Positions 17,415-27,639 are shown, counted from the stretch's first letter. The stretch is 64,000 nucleotides of DNA from Candidatus Melainabacteria bacterium (GCA_016699165.1 CP064963.1:4650001-4714000), one strand, 5' to 3'. Made by a program: numbers and translations. The notes: generated from the sequence alone by a model not told the origin.

Positions 17415-18702
17415 AGAAGAAGTGGGAACTGATAAAACTCTTGAGGTTTGGCTACATGATGAATTAGTCGGACACTTGTACCAACTGCACTCTGGAGATA
17501 TCTCATATCAATACGTTCTTAAGGCAAGTAGGGCGTTATCTCTCAGTTTACCGGTTCAGTATGAGGCGTATTCTCAAGGGCAATGTTTTGCTTATTTTGA
17601 TGGGTTGTTGCCGGAGAGTGAATTCCAAAGAGAAGCGATAGCAAAAAAATTTAGTATCAACAAAAAGAATTCATTTCGCCTCCTGCAGGCAATTGGAGCA
17701 GATTGTGCAGGAGCGGTTTCCTTCCATCAGCCGAGAAGCAAGACAAGTAGTTATCGCAAGGATGAGCTAAAAGAAGTAAGCGAAAAGGAGTTAGAAGGCT
17801 TAATCCATGAGTTGCCTCAAAATCCTTTATTCATCAGCAAGAAAAATCAGCTAAGACTTTCACTTGCAGGAGCGCAGCCTAAAGCCGCGGTAATTTATCG
17901 TGACGGTAAAATATTTTTGCCTTTGACTGAGACTCCCACAACGCACATATTAAAGCCTGCTGTAGAGGGTCTTGATCAAACAACCTCTAATGAATTTTTT
18001 TCTCTGATTGTCGCGAAAAGCCTTGGACTTGTTGTCCCGGCGGTCGAACTAAAGACAGCCGGACGAACTCAATATTTATTGATTGAGCGCTATGATCGAA
18101 TTTCAAAAGATGGAAAAATAAAGCGCATTCATCAAGAAGATTTTTGCCAAGCTTTAAACATCACATCATCCGACAAATATGAAAGTGATGGTGGTCCAAG
18201 TATTTCAGATTGTATGAACTTATTGTTGGAAACTAGCAGCCCAGTGAATTCTCGCAATCAATTCATGCGGATGTTGGTCTTTAATTACTTGTTCGGCAAC
18301 ATGGATGCTCATGGCAAAAACTATTCTTTGCTGCACAAAGACGATGGAATAATTGAGATAGCTCCGATGTATGATTCTGCGTGCACTCTTATTTATGCGG
18401 AGCTAGAGCGCAAGATGGCAATGAAGATAGGTGGTAAATACGACCCGTTGCAGATATTTTGCAGGCATTGGAAAAGAACTTGTGAGTTGTCTGGCTACTC
18501 ATACCCGGGACTGCTTAGAGTGCTTGCAAAATATTGTATTTCCATACCTGCTAATGCAGAAAAGTATATCGAAAACCTAAAATCGAAAGGTATTGAGGTT
18601 GTTTTTTTAAATTCGGTGTACGAAGTCGTAAAAGACATTTGTCATTTAACTCTAGATAGATTGTCGGCGGAAGATAGGCTGAAAGCCGAACGGCGCAATT
18701 AG
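17404..18702 (+). CDS. hipA: HipA-like serine/threonine kinase toxin
   Basis: A 432-residue full-length HipA-type kinase. The N-terminal subdomain (WLHDELVGHLYQLHSGDISY) is present. S153 in LSLAGAQPK is at the position of the autophosphorylated serine in the ejectable loop. The catalytic NMDAHGKN has D301, and the metal-binding APMYDSA follows. E. coli HipA phosphorylates glutamyl-tRNA synthetase to cause persistence; related toxins hit other targets, so the substrate here is open. All catalytic residues look intact. It overlaps hipB by 11 bases. A tRNA-His gene follows on the opposite strand. Confidence 0.88.
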   Translation: MPSEEEVGTDKTLEVWLHDELVGHLYQLHSGDISYQYVLKASRALSLSLPVQYEAYSQGQCFAYFDGLLPESEFQREAIAKKFSINKKNSFRLLQAIGADCAGAVSFHQPRSKTSSYRKDELKEVSEKELEGLIHELPQNPLFISKKNQLRLSLAGAQPKAAVIYRDGKIFLPLTETPTTHILKPAVEGLDQTTSNEFFSLIVAKSLGLVVPAVELKTAGRTQYLLIERYDRISKDGKIKRIHQEDFCQALNITSSDKYESDGGPSISDCMNLLLETSSPVNSRNQFMRMLVFNYLFGNMDAHGKNYSLLHKDDGIIEIAPMYDSACTLIYAELERKMAMKIGGKYDPLQIFCRHWKRTCELSGYSYPGLLRVLAKYCISIPANAEKYIENLKSKGIEVVFLNSVYEVVKDICHLTLDRLSAEDRLKAERRN

Positions 18703-18842
18703 CAAATGCACCGCATACAGTGGTATTCAAAAACGAATGACTAACTCAATCGTGGTGGTGGGCGCTCAGTAAAATCTAACTTCGAGTCTTTAAAATGTAC
18801 TTTTTGATAAGTATGACTAAAAGTATGACCAAGCAAAATTTG

Positions 18843-18873
18843 AAAAAGAAAAACGCCCAACCTGTGAGCGTTT
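18843..18873 (-). terminator. Intrinsic terminator of tRNA-His
   Basis: On the minus strand AAACGCTCA, a five-base loop and TGGGCGTTT form a nine-pair stem (one G-T pair), followed by TTTTTC. It lies ten bases beyond the tRNA 3' end. Confidence 0.85.
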
Positions 18874-18882
18874 AGAATAATA

Positions 18883-18959
18883 TGGGGCAAGCGAGGGGAC
18901 TTGAACCCCCGAGTGCTGATACCACAAACCAGTGCCTTAACCACTTGGCGACGCCTGCC
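18883..18959 (-). tRNA. tRNA-His (GTG)
   Basis: A 77-nt tRNA with anticodon GTG in the loop TTGTGGT. The extra G at position -1 and the discriminator C73, both identity elements of tRNA-His, are encoded. U8 falls in place when that numbering is used. The acceptor stem GCAGGCG pairs with CGCTTGC with one G-T pair. The 3' CCA is encoded. Confidence 0.95.
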
Positions 18960-18982
18960 ATACTGCGAGTACCGCAAATTCC

Positions 18983-19012
18983 ATTATACACAAACGTCAA
19001 ATAAGGACTCAA
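18983..19012 (-). promoter_or_regulatory. Promoter of tRNA-His
   Basis: On the minus strand TTGAGT, an 18-base spacer and a consensus TATAAT. The start site would be about 17 bases before the mature tRNA 5' end. Confidence 0.8.
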
Positions 19013-19019
19013 ATTAGAC

Positions 19020-21071
19020 TTAGTTTGCGCCACAAAATGCAAAGAAAGGCGGCAAAACCCTGGCCAGTACGCCCCCAATCACAAAGGCGCAGACCCAGGA
19101 GCCTATCCAGATTGTCATGGCTATTTTCATGCCCCGCTCTTTTATCATGACGCCCACTGTGGCGATGCACGGAACAAAGAGAGTTATCACTATCATGGCG
19201 GTAACAGCTTGGGCGGCGGTGAGTACAACCTCGGTCAAGCCGAATGAGGCAAAGTCTCGGCGCACTATTCCTAATATAAAGGTAGTTGGAATTCTGGGGT
19301 CGCTTGGAAGCAATAGCCACTGAGTGACAACAGGTTTGAGCCAATTTACGAACGTATCGAGCCAGCCAAGCATTTGGGCAATAGATACAACTGCTCCAGC
19401 CAGTGCAAACATGGGCAGTGCTTCGCGCAAAAAAGCATATGTTTTGTTCCAGGTTTTTTTAAACACGTTGTCTGCGCGAGGAAGGCGCATGGGTGGCAGG
19501 TCTATAATTAACGGCTGCGATTTGCCTGGCAAAATTTGATTGAGCAAAAGTCCCGAGACTGCAAGAATTAAGGACACGACTGTGCCATAAACAGCCCAGG
19601 CGTAAACTCCACCGGCGCGTGCAAGTGTGCCTGTTACCACGCCTAGTTGAGCAGAACATGGAATTGCAATTCCAAGCAAGGCTGTGGCAATTATTTTTTC
19701 GCGTGTGCTTGTGAGTAATCTAGTTGTAATTGTGGCCATGGTGACACAACCAAGACCTAGTATTAATGGAATTATCGCTCTGCCATTTAGTCCGATTTTG
19801 TTCATCAGTCTATCGACGAGGACTGCCAAGCGTGGCAGATAGCCTGAGTCTTCTAGTAAGGCTAGACCAAAATAAAATGCGGCTACAAGTGGAAATAAAA
19901 GTCCAAGTAAATATGTGACAGTGAGTGTCAGAACGCCATACTCGCCAACGAGCAAATTGCCAACAATAGATAATGGATTGTTTTTATATTTCCAGAAATC
20001 GAAGGCCACTTCCGATTTAGGGGCTGAATTTAAAAGACTTTCTATTTGTGCTTTTTGCTCATTGGTAGATGCCGCATTTGGTAGTGAAATGACAGTATCT
20101 TTGTATTTTATTTCACTTGGAAAAACACAAGCAGCAAGCTTTCGAACATTTGGCTCCCAGTGAACTTTCATCCCTCGCTTTTCAGTTAAATCAACCAGAT
20201 CGCCTGCTACCCAGACTCCCAATAGCTGATAGAAAATGAGATAACAAATGGCAAGAGCTGCAATAGTGCCAAACACCGGATGCAGGAGTAGTCGGCCAAG
20301 TTTGATCGAAGTAAGCGTGCCAAGCCTCTTGTCGATAACATGTAGCGAAACTATCTGATCGACTTTAGCGCGGCGCTCACTATATATGGTGTCATCTATT
20401 CTAAGTGCCTGGGGAATTTCAGGAAGTTCGCTTAGTGTAACGTCGTCGCCTTCGATAAACAGTAAGGCTTTTGCGTAGTCTAAATTTTTATTGGATGCCG
20501 CAGAAATTACAAGTTGAACTTGGTCCATTACAGAAGGTGGTGAAATTCCAGGACGAGCATTTTCTATCTGATTTAAAATCTGCTGAATGCCTTGCTTTTT
20601 GACTGCAACGCATTCGATAACAGGAATGCCAAGCTCGGCTTCAAGAGCGCTTGCATCTATTTTTAAACCGCGCTTTATCGCTTCGTCAACTTGGTTTATG
20701 ACCAGTATCAGTGGCTTTTGTGTGTCAATTAATTGAAGAGTTAAAAACAGGTCGCGATCAAGACTCAGTGCTGAAGCGACATTTATGATGATATCGCCTT
20801 CAAGCATTATTTTGCGAGTGGCGCGCTCTTCATCATTGATGCTCGATATGCCATAAACACCTGGCGAATCGTAAAGATCGAATTCGCTCAAACTTGCATG
20901 GGCAATGTCTATTGTTGTACCGGGGTAGTTCGATACGTCTGCATTCAGCCCAGAAAGAGCGTTGAAAATGACCGACTTGCCCACATTGGGATTACCCACT
21001 AAGACCACGTGTTTGCGTTTAGTGGCTATAGAAGCCACTTTTGCGTCGGTTGTAGTGGTTTGGGTTTTCAT
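19020..21071 (-). CDS. feoB: Ferrous iron transporter FeoB
   Basis: A 683-residue FeoB, an inner-membrane ferrous iron importer with a cytosolic G domain. The GTPase motifs are at the N-terminus: G1 GNPNVGKS (about residues 26-33), switch I YPGTT, G3 DSPGVYG and G4 NQVD. The membrane part has the two FeoB gate regions, including LGLGCVTMATITTRLL and GIAIPCSAQLGVV. It contains about eight to ten helices. The length is slightly short for the family. No feoA lies next to it. The ATG has no clear ribosome binding site. Confidence 0.93.
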   Translation of the reverse strand: MKTQTTTTDAKVASIATKRKHVVLVGNPNVGKSVIFNALSGLNADVSNYPGTTIDIAHASLSEFDLYDSPGVYGISSINDEERATRKIMLEGDIIINVASALSLDRDLFLTLQLIDTQKPLILVINQVDEAIKRGLKIDASALEAELGIPVIECVAVKKQGIQQILNQIENARPGISPPSVMDQVQLVISAASNKNLDYAKALLFIEGDDVTLSELPEIPQALRIDDTIYSERRAKVDQIVSLHVIDKRLGTLTSIKLGRLLLHPVFGTIAALAICYLIFYQLLGVWVAGDLVDLTEKRGMKVHWEPNVRKLAACVFPSEIKYKDTVISLPNAASTNEQKAQIESLLNSAPKSEVAFDFWKYKNNPLSIVGNLLVGEYGVLTLTVTYLLGLLFPLVAAFYFGLALLEDSGYLPRLAVLVDRLMNKIGLNGRAIIPLILGLGCVTMATITTRLLTSTREKIIATALLGIAIPCSAQLGVVTGTLARAGGVYAWAVYGTVVSLILAVSGLLLNQILPGKSQPLIIDLPPMRLPRADNVFKKTWNKTYAFLREALPMFALAGAVVSIAQMLGWLDTFVNWLKPVVTQWLLLPSDPRIPTTFILGIVRRDFASFGLTEVVLTAAQAVTAMIVITLFVPCIATVGVMIKERGMKIAMTIWIGSWVCAFVIGGVLARVLPPFFAFCGAN

Positions 21072-21194
21072 AACGTCACAAACAGATTAAGGAAATCACA
21101 CCATTTGTTGGTGGAGCCAACCTCTTCAGCCCCATTATATGATTTCTTGTTTCTTTTTTAATTAGAGCAAGATCCCATCTGATATTTTAAATGG

Positions 21195-23990
21195 ATGCGC
21201 GCACGACTCCTTGCTTCGTTTTTAACCGTTCTAACTATCCTTTTCGCCTTGCCCACCACACAAGCGCTTGGACAGGAAACAGTGCTTGCGCCACCTTCTC
21301 ATGTGCACAACGACCACGCCGTCGCCGACGGGCATCTGAAAAACGGGTGCAAAGTCATTCTTTTGCCAGAGCCAAGTTTTCCTGCGGTATCTTGCCAGCT
21401 CTGGTTTCACACCGGCTCGCGTAATGACCCGCCTGGTTTAAACGGACTGTCCCATGTTATCGAGCATATGATTCAAAATCGAATGCAGCTCGATAAGGAC
21501 GGCGTCGCTCAACGTCTAATTGAGTGCGGTGCTAAGTTTTCTGCCTCTACAAGCGACGACTTTACTTTATTTGTTGAAAATCTTGCTTGTGAAAATCTCA
21601 ACGTGGCGCTTGGGGCGCTGCCTAAATTTCTCAATCAATCGCCCTTTAGCGACGGCGAGTTAAAAGTGGCATGCAAACAAGTTGTCTCTGAAATCGACGA
21701 GCAAAATAAACAAAAGTCGCGATTGCTCGATGTTGAAATGCGTCATCTGGCCTATAGACTGGCTGGATACTCCAACCATCCAGCTGGAGATCCTGCTTCA
21801 CTTGAGCAACTCGAAATTAATGAGTTGAATAAATACTTCGCCAAGCATTACGGACCACAAAACGCCACAGTTGTTTTATCCGGCAATATTGGGGCTCAAC
21901 AAAATATTTTGAGTCAGCTCGACAAAAGCATCGGACATATAAGTTCGCAGCATCCTAGGCCAGAGTCGCGTTTTGTTCATCCCAAACAAAATGCCGAGCG
22001 CCGAGCTTTTTTGAAAGTGGCAACAGATAGCCCTGAAGCACTTGTTGCCTATCAGGCTGTTTCACTGACAAGCCTTGATGCTCCTGCTTTCATGGTGCTT
22101 GAATCTGTGTTAAACGCAAACAATGGTGGCATTCTGGTCAATCATTTTCTTGAGACCAAGCTTTGCTCATCGGCTCGTGTAAGCTTCGAATACAAGCGAC
22201 ATCCGGGTTTGTTTTTATTGCATTTAAAAGCAAGACAAGGAGTGGATGTACAGGCTGTTTTGAGCGAAGTCGACTTGATGGTAAACACCCTTAAAGATAA
22301 TCCGTTGAATTCTGAAAATATTGAGCGAGCCAAAAATCAGACTTTATTTAATTTGCAAGCTTCGCGCACAAGTCCCTTTCTATCAGCTTTTCAATTAGGT
22401 CTATTTGATGTAACAGCCAATGGACAAAAAGGTACTCTCAAAGAATTAGAAAATAAAATCGCCAAAATAACGCCACAAGATGTCCGCAGTTGCGTGCAAA
22501 AGCATTTTGTTGCCACAAACAGATCTATTGTTTCTCTTGGCGGAAACCAGTCAGCAGAGTCAATTCCAAATATTGAAGACTATCATCCAAAGTCTGTCAC
22601 TATGGCTGGCTACACACCGTGTTCTTTTCCAGTGCAATCAGCTATGGCTGCCACTATGAGTGGTGGCGGGCAGAGTCAATTGCCTCTGGCAATTTCTACT
22701 AAAAAATTGCCAAACGGATTATCTCTCACTGTTTTACAAGTTAAAACAAGTCCAGTGCTTGAAATTGCCGGTGCCTGCAAAGCTGGTCTTGCTTACAATT
22801 CGCCTGGAAAACCGGGTTTATCTGAAGTACATGCTCAAGTATTAAATGGTGATTCGCTAAAAATAAGTCAACTAAAGACTACCGAATTGCAATTCATGAA
22901 AGGGCTACCCAGGCGCGATTTAATTTATTTCAACCCTGAAAAAATCAAACTTACATTCAGAACAAGAGCTTTCAGCGAAGACTTGGAATCGCAATTGAAG
23001 CTAGTTTTCCACCATTTGATTGAACCATCAGTCAATGCCACCACGCTTGAGCGTGCCAAAAAAGCGGTGGAAGATGGTGTGATGTCGGCTGAGAAACAGC
23101 CAGAAAAACGCCTTGAGCGTGCAATTCTGCGCAATTGCTTCACTGCTCAATCAGCCTTGGCACCAGATGAGCCGGCTCAAATTTTAAAATCGGTCCAGGA
23201 CATAAGCGAAGAAGATGTAACTAAGTTTCATTTGCAGCATGTGCAGCCGTCTGAGACATCTATCGTGATTGCAGGCAATATTTCGATGGACCAGGCTTAT
23301 CAGGCTTTGAGCGCCGCTCTTGAAGGGCATAGCTGGAGTGGTCAGATAGAATCGAAAATTGATACCAATCTCAAACAGATGTCAAAGAAAGTGCTCATCA
23401 ACACACCTTCTAACACTGCCGGTCCGCGCGAGACTATGGTTGCTCTTGGTAGGGTTTATCCCGATTCGCTTAGCAATGGAAAATTGAGTCGATTGCTTTT
23501 GGCTAACTGCCTCATGTGCGAGCATCCGCTTTATTCGGCTACAGTCAAATATTTTGGCACTGACTCCAGTTTTCGCAAAGTAACATCAGACGTATCACCG
23601 CTGGATAATTGCAGTATCTGGAAACTGATTGTGGCTGGACCGCAAGCTGAGACCAAGAATATTTTGAATGCAGTCAAGCAATCTATCGCTGATACCAAAT
23701 TTGGTTCGCCTGATGATGCTCGCATATATAAGATGAAAGAGTTTTTGCAAGGCGAAATTTGTTTGCGCAAAATGGAAAACATGCATAAGCTCGCCGGAGC
23801 CATGCTTGAGGGCTTGTCCACGACCGGGCAGGCTGATGCATGGTGGCAAGTGCGCAAAGATATCTTGCAGATAAAGCCTGATGTGGCGCGCGCATATCTT
23901 TTGCAAGAGTTTGTGCCTGAGTTGTCTTGTCTTGTGGTGTCATCTGACAGTAAAAACTTGAAACAAACTCGTGGTTTTAACCTCAAGTAA
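21195..23990 (+). CDS. Secreted M16 zinc peptidase (insulinase family)
   Basis: A 931-residue protein with a signal peptide (LLASFLTVLTILFALPTTQA). The inverted zinc motif HVIEH (H87, E90, H91) and the distal glutamate in VVSEIDEQNK, about 75 residues later, mark an active M16 N-terminal half. The C-terminal half has the same fold (VLQVKTSPVLEIAGACKAGL) but no HxxEH, as usual in two-domain M16 enzymes. It likely degrades peptides in the periplasm or outer-membrane space. It stands alone, divergent from feoB. Confidence 0.92.
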   Translation: MRARLLASFLTVLTILFALPTTQALGQETVLAPPSHVHNDHAVADGHLKNGCKVILLPEPSFPAVSCQLWFHTGSRNDPPGLNGLSHVIEHMIQNRMQLDKDGVAQRLIECGAKFSASTSDDFTLFVENLACENLNVALGALPKFLNQSPFSDGELKVACKQVVSEIDEQNKQKSRLLDVEMRHLAYRLAGYSNHPAGDPASLEQLEINELNKYFAKHYGPQNATVVLSGNIGAQQNILSQLDKSIGHISSQHPRPESRFVHPKQNAERRAFLKVATDSPEALVAYQAVSLTSLDAPAFMVLESVLNANNGGILVNHFLETKLCSSARVSFEYKRHPGLFLLHLKARQGVDVQAVLSEVDLMVNTLKDNPLNSENIERAKNQTLFNLQASRTSPFLSAFQLGLFDVTANGQKGTLKELENKIAKITPQDVRSCVQKHFVATNRSIVSLGGNQSAESIPNIEDYHPKSVTMAGYTPCSFPVQSAMAATMSGGGQSQLPLAISTKKLPNGLSLTVLQVKTSPVLEIAGACKAGLAYNSPGKPGLSEVHAQVLNGDSLKISQLKTTELQFMKGLPRRDLIYFNPEKIKLTFRTRAFSEDLESQLKLVFHHLIEPSVNATTLERAKKAVEDGVMSAEKQPEKRLERAILRNCFTAQSALAPDEPAQILKSVQDISEEDVTKFHLQHVQPSETSIVIAGNISMDQAYQALSAALEGHSWSGQIESKIDTNLKQMSKKVLINTPSNTAGPRETMVALGRVYPDSLSNGKLSRLLLANCLMCEHPLYSATVKYFGTDSSFRKVTSDVSPLDNCSIWKLIVAGPQAETKNILNAVKQSIADTKFGSPDDARIYKMKEFLQGEICLRKMENMHKLAGAMLEGLSTTGQADAWWQVRKDILQIKPDVARAYLLQEFVPELSCLVVSSDSKNLKQTRGFNLK

Positions 23991-24410
23991 ATTAACTATT
24001 TCCAATCGAAATTGAGCAATTAAGCCGAATTTCGTTGTTTGTGAGCTGCGACTTAAAAACTTCTATTTTTCTTCTTTGAAATGCAAAATATATAAAGAGT
24101 ATTTGTCAATAGATATCAAGGTTATGCCGCATTTCTGTAGATCGTAAATATATTTGCTAAGCAAATGAGAGGTGCATCAGGTTAACTGGTGCACATAAAG
24201 CCGAGTTTCAGATAATGTAAAGAGGGGACGCGGGCTTTGTGAATTAATGTCGAGGGGGCAAAGGGGCATTGTGTGGGGCTCTTGGGGTGCTTGGCAATTT
24301 CAATTTAATTGCAAAGCAAGTACCTGTGAGGCTTTCGAGTTGTAGTAGGGGGTTTGACTTACAGACGGTTAGTTCGATAAGATTTGCCAAGAATTACGGA
24401 GCCATACAAA
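23991..24410 (+). other. Long structured intergenic region before LysM gene
   Basis: About 400 bases without an ORF. A hairpin GTGCATCAG with CTGGTGCAC (five-base loop, one U-G pair) lies near 24171-24193. AAAGCC at about 24196 can pair with GGGCTTT at about 24231. A stretch of repeated G-runs follows between 24222 and 24290. I could not match it to a known riboswitch. A promoter at its 3' end suggests that the earlier part is not simply the leader of the next gene. Confidence 0.4.
24354..24383 (+). promoter_or_regulatory. Promoter of the LysM membrane protein
   Basis: TTGACT at 24354-24359, an 18-base spacer and TAAGAT at 24378-24383. A start near 24390 would leave a 20-base leader holding ACGGAG, and rules out the in-frame TTG at 24384 as start codon. 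Confidence 0.55.
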
Positions 24411-25112
24411 TTGCCTATGGAAACGACCGCTATCGAAGGCATCCCCGAACTAGTTCGTGATGATGTTGCTTTCAATTCAACTTCGGCGAATCACATTCAA
24501 GGAACATTTAAAGGACTAAGCAGTCCTCTCTTGTCTCCTTATACGCCGCAAGATAACAAAGTCAGTCTAGGAGGTCTGGAAGACTTGTTGGAGACTAATC
24601 AAGAAGTGTTAGAGACTCAGAAGTCCGATGAACTAGAAGTTCTTTGGCCTGGAGTCCACCATGAGCTAATTCCTCAAGCAGCCAAACGAAACCCATCCTT
24701 TTATATGATGTTGGGATTCATTGGCGGCGCTGTTGTCTCGCTTGCTGTAGTTGGAGTTTATTCTCTCGCTTCATCCAAGATTGCCGAAGGCACAGCACAA
24801 AAGAGTATGGTAATCGCCAAAGGCGCAGCACCAAGTGCCGCCCAAAATGAAACCATGAACTCCAATACTGTTGATCCAAGTTCAGTAATCGTTCCTGTTA
24901 GCAGCACATACGAAGTGAAAACAGGCGACACTCTTGCTTCAATCGCACTTTCTAATTACAAGAAAGTGACACCTCGTTTGATTGATGCCATTGTTGAACA
25001 CAACAAATTGAAGAGTGCTCACATGCTTGGTTTGGGTCAGAAATTGACCTTGCCTCCTTATCAAACTCAGACTAGCCGTTTGGCAGCAACCGACCAAGGC
25101 CGAGTCAACTAA
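24411..25112 (+). CDS. Single-pass membrane protein with LysM domain
   Basis: A 233-residue protein. Residues 1-95 are a polar cytoplasmic part, residues about 98-121 a membrane helix (FYMMLGFIGGAVVSLAVVGV), then a linker. Residues about 166-213 form a LysM domain (YEVKTGDTLASIALSNYKKV ending in LGLGQKLTLP), which binds peptidoglycan. I chose TTG 24411 because GGAG lies nine bases upstream; ATG 24417 is the alternative. It probably ties the inner membrane to the cell wall. The dinG-like gene follows 15 bases later on the same strand. Confidence 0.75.
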   Translation: MPMETTAIEGIPELVRDDVAFNSTSANHIQGTFKGLSSPLLSPYTPQDNKVSLGGLEDLLETNQEVLETQKSDELEVLWPGVHHELIPQAAKRNPSFYMMLGFIGGAVVSLAVVGVYSLASSKIAEGTAQKSMVIAKGAAPSAAQNETMNSNTVDPSSVIVPVSSTYEVKTGDTLASIALSNYKKVTPRLIDAIVEHNKLKSAHMLGLGQKLTLPPYQTQTSRLAATDQGRVN

Positions 25113-25127
25113 GAGTCCCGACTTCAA

Positions 25128-27070
25128 TTGGAAAACGAAACAGTCCCAGATGTGGTGAGCACGTTAGGCATGCTTGCCAGTCATCTGCCAGGCTATGAGA
25201 TGAGGCTGCCTCAATTGGCTTTGTCTAAGTCGATTGAACGCGCTTTTTAACAGGAAAAACAGGCATATTCGAAGCCGGCACAGGCATTGGCAAAAGTCTT
25301 GCGGCTCTTGTCCCTGCTGTTTTGTCGCGCAAAAAAGTGGTTGTATCTACTGCCACAATTTCTTTGCAAGAGCAATATATAAAAAAGGACATTCCACTTC
25401 TGCAAAAGCTTGTTCCTTTCGAGTTCAATTATGCTTTGCTTAAAGGTCGCGGCAACTACGTCGGCATCAGGCGTTTCAACGATTTTGTGGCAGAAAATCC
25501 CAAAAGCAATGCCATTGACGACGAGTTTGTAGAGTGGTTAAACGAAAGCGAAACCGGCGATATAAGCGAGCTGGACTTTACACTGCCTGGTGAAATTTGG
25601 CAGGAAATCAATTCAGATGGCGAAGACTGTCTAAGACAACGCTGTCCAAATTTTTCTGATTGCTTTTATTTTGGCGCGCGCGAAGCGGCTGAACATGCCG
25701 ACATTTTAGTAGTCAATCACAATCTGCTTCTAGTTGATGCAGCCTCTGGTGGCAACGTATTGCCCAAATACGATTTGCTCATCATAGACGAGGCGCATCA
25801 TTTAAACGATATTGCCACTGAGGCATTTAGCTCGCAAATAAGCAGCCGAGGGCTCAAAAGACTAAGAAACAAAGCCACCAAGCAATTGAATGCTCCAATA
25901 AAATTGCTTGAAGATATCGAGTTCGACTCACATGCTCTTTTTCATCGATTGCGCAACGATTACGCTTTCAATAAAAAACGAGTGAGACAAAGTATCAAAG
26001 AAGCTGAGCCCATGCTCATGTCGTTGCATGTACTTAGAGGCTGGATTGAATCACAAGATTATGAAAATGTTCTTGATGTTGATTTGGCCAAAGAAAAATT
26101 GAAGCTGAAAGCAAAAGCAGTAATTTCTACAATCGACAGATATATAAAATGTCTCGACCTGCTCAAGTTGCCTGATTCTAACTGGGTTATATATGTCGAG
26201 CAATCGACTAATCCAAATCATGAAAACTTTTCTGTCACAGCATCGCCTCTAGATGTATCTGGTTTTATAGCTGACAATCTGCTTTCTAAAGCGGGCTTGC
26301 ACTCTACAGTTTGTATGTCAGCCACTCTTGCCACCGCAGGCGATGATCCTTTTGACTATTTTAAAACTTCAGTTGGTGTCATAGGTCCAGTTGTTCAAGA
26401 CAAGTTCCAGTCACCGTTTGACTATAAGCACCAGTCTATGCTCTTTTTGCCTGGTAGAAAATCGTATAACCTACCAAACCCAAATGACGCTGGATATATT
26501 ACTGAAGCTAGTCGCGTTATTGAACAGTTAATAGAATTGAGCCATGGTAGAGCGTTTATTTTATTTACCAGCAGAAGTGCTTTGTTCAGAGCCTTTGAGA
26601 TTATTTCTAAACGCTTGCCTTATGAGGCAAGACGTCAGGGCGAAATGCCAAGGAATAAGTTACTCGAATGGTTTAAGGTGACACCAAATGCAGTACTATT
26701 TGGAACGTCTTCTTTTTGGGAAGGTGTGTCAGTCGATGGAGACCAATTGAGTTTGGTTGTAATTGACAGAATTCCTTTTCAAGCGCCAGACGACCCAATC
26801 TACGAAGCTCGTTGCGAGCGTTTGAAAGAAGGCGGAGAGAAAAGTTGGTTTGGTGATTTGGCACTGCCTTATGCTATTACTCGTTTGAAACAAGGGGTGG
26901 GAAGGCTGATTCGTACACAATCAGACAAAGGTGTTGTGGCAATCTTAGACCCACGTTTGACCGAGAAAGCTTATGGTCAAAAAATTATTGAATGTCTGCC
27001 GCCCATGTCAGTGACGCACAACTTGCAAGATCTGCCCAGCTTTTTCAACGTCAATTCTTTGAATAGTTAA
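25128..27070 (+). CDS. dinG: DinG/XPD-type iron-sulfur helicase, interrupted by a frameshift
   Basis: A DNA repair helicase of about 647 residues if one base is restored. The first part starts at TTG 25128 and reads GYEMRLPQLALSKSIERAF, then hits TAA at 25248-25250 just after TTTTT. Adding one T (six in all) joins it to LTGKTGIFEAGTGIGKSLAA, the Walker A segment. The rest is intact: iron-sulfur cysteines in CLRQRCPNFSDC, then VVNHNLLL, DEAHH, and the C-terminal helicase motif GVGRLIRT. The single-base fit at a homopolymer points to a sequencing error. A -1 slip on the T-run is also possible in principle. Confidence 0.85.
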
Positions 27071-27171
27071 GGTTGATACTCACTCAAAAGCTCGACGTAG
27101 TTTAATATCTTAACCTCCTCTTAATAGACAATTGGAAGAATTGAAGCAGGATGATAACTAAAGGAGCGCGA

Positions 27172-27606
27172 TTGCATTTTTTAGTGGCGTTTGTTAGTCG
27201 CGATCAGAGTCGCTGTTGCTTAGAGCTTGCGGTTCGTCTTGCGGTAGCTAATCAAGCACGTATTACAATTCTAAAGGTGCTTGCAAACCCACATGCCGTT
27301 GGGGTTGTTGCTGAATTGATAGCGACCGATGAACCTTTCGTCCTTGCTAATTCTGAAGTTCAGTCTGTAGTTGACGAGTTGATGAGCGACGAACTTGATG
27401 TGAAGGCGGTCGTTCGCAAGGTGGATAACGTGGCAGAGGGTCTCGTCTCTATATCTATAGAGTTGGGAGTCGATATGGTCTTTCTTGGTACACGCGATGT
27501 AAGACATCCATCTGGACTGCTTATGGAGAACGATCCTATCGCTCATTATGTAGCGGAGCGCTGCCCTGCAAATGTTGTTTTAGTGCGAGAAAGAAACGAT
27601 GTTTGA
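27172..27606 (+). CDS. Universal stress protein family
   Basis: A 144-residue UspA-fold protein. I start it at TTG 27172: AAGGAG lies five bases upstream, and its first residues (HFLVAFVSRDQSR) align with the start of the paralogue encoded opposite (KLVVAFTSPKRSA). An ATG at 27151 has a poorer site. Shared features are VGVVAELIA and the later ELGVDMVFLGT. The classic ATP-binding GxxGxxxxxxxxxGS motif is not evident. It is convergent with the second USP gene. Confidence 0.8.
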   Translation: MHFLVAFVSRDQSRCCLELAVRLAVANQARITILKVLANPHAVGVVAELIATDEPFVLANSEVQSVVDELMSDELDVKAVVRKVDNVAEGLVSISIELGVDMVFLGTRDVRHPSGLLMENDPIAHYVAERCPANVVLVRERNDV

Positions 27607-27639
27607 GAAAATCTATTTGCTGTATTGAAAGAAGCTTCC

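Noticed and set aside
17022..18882. hipBA as part of an island inserted at tRNA-His
   Set aside because: No duplicated tRNA 3' end and no integrase. The tRNA has its own promoter and terminator and is complete.
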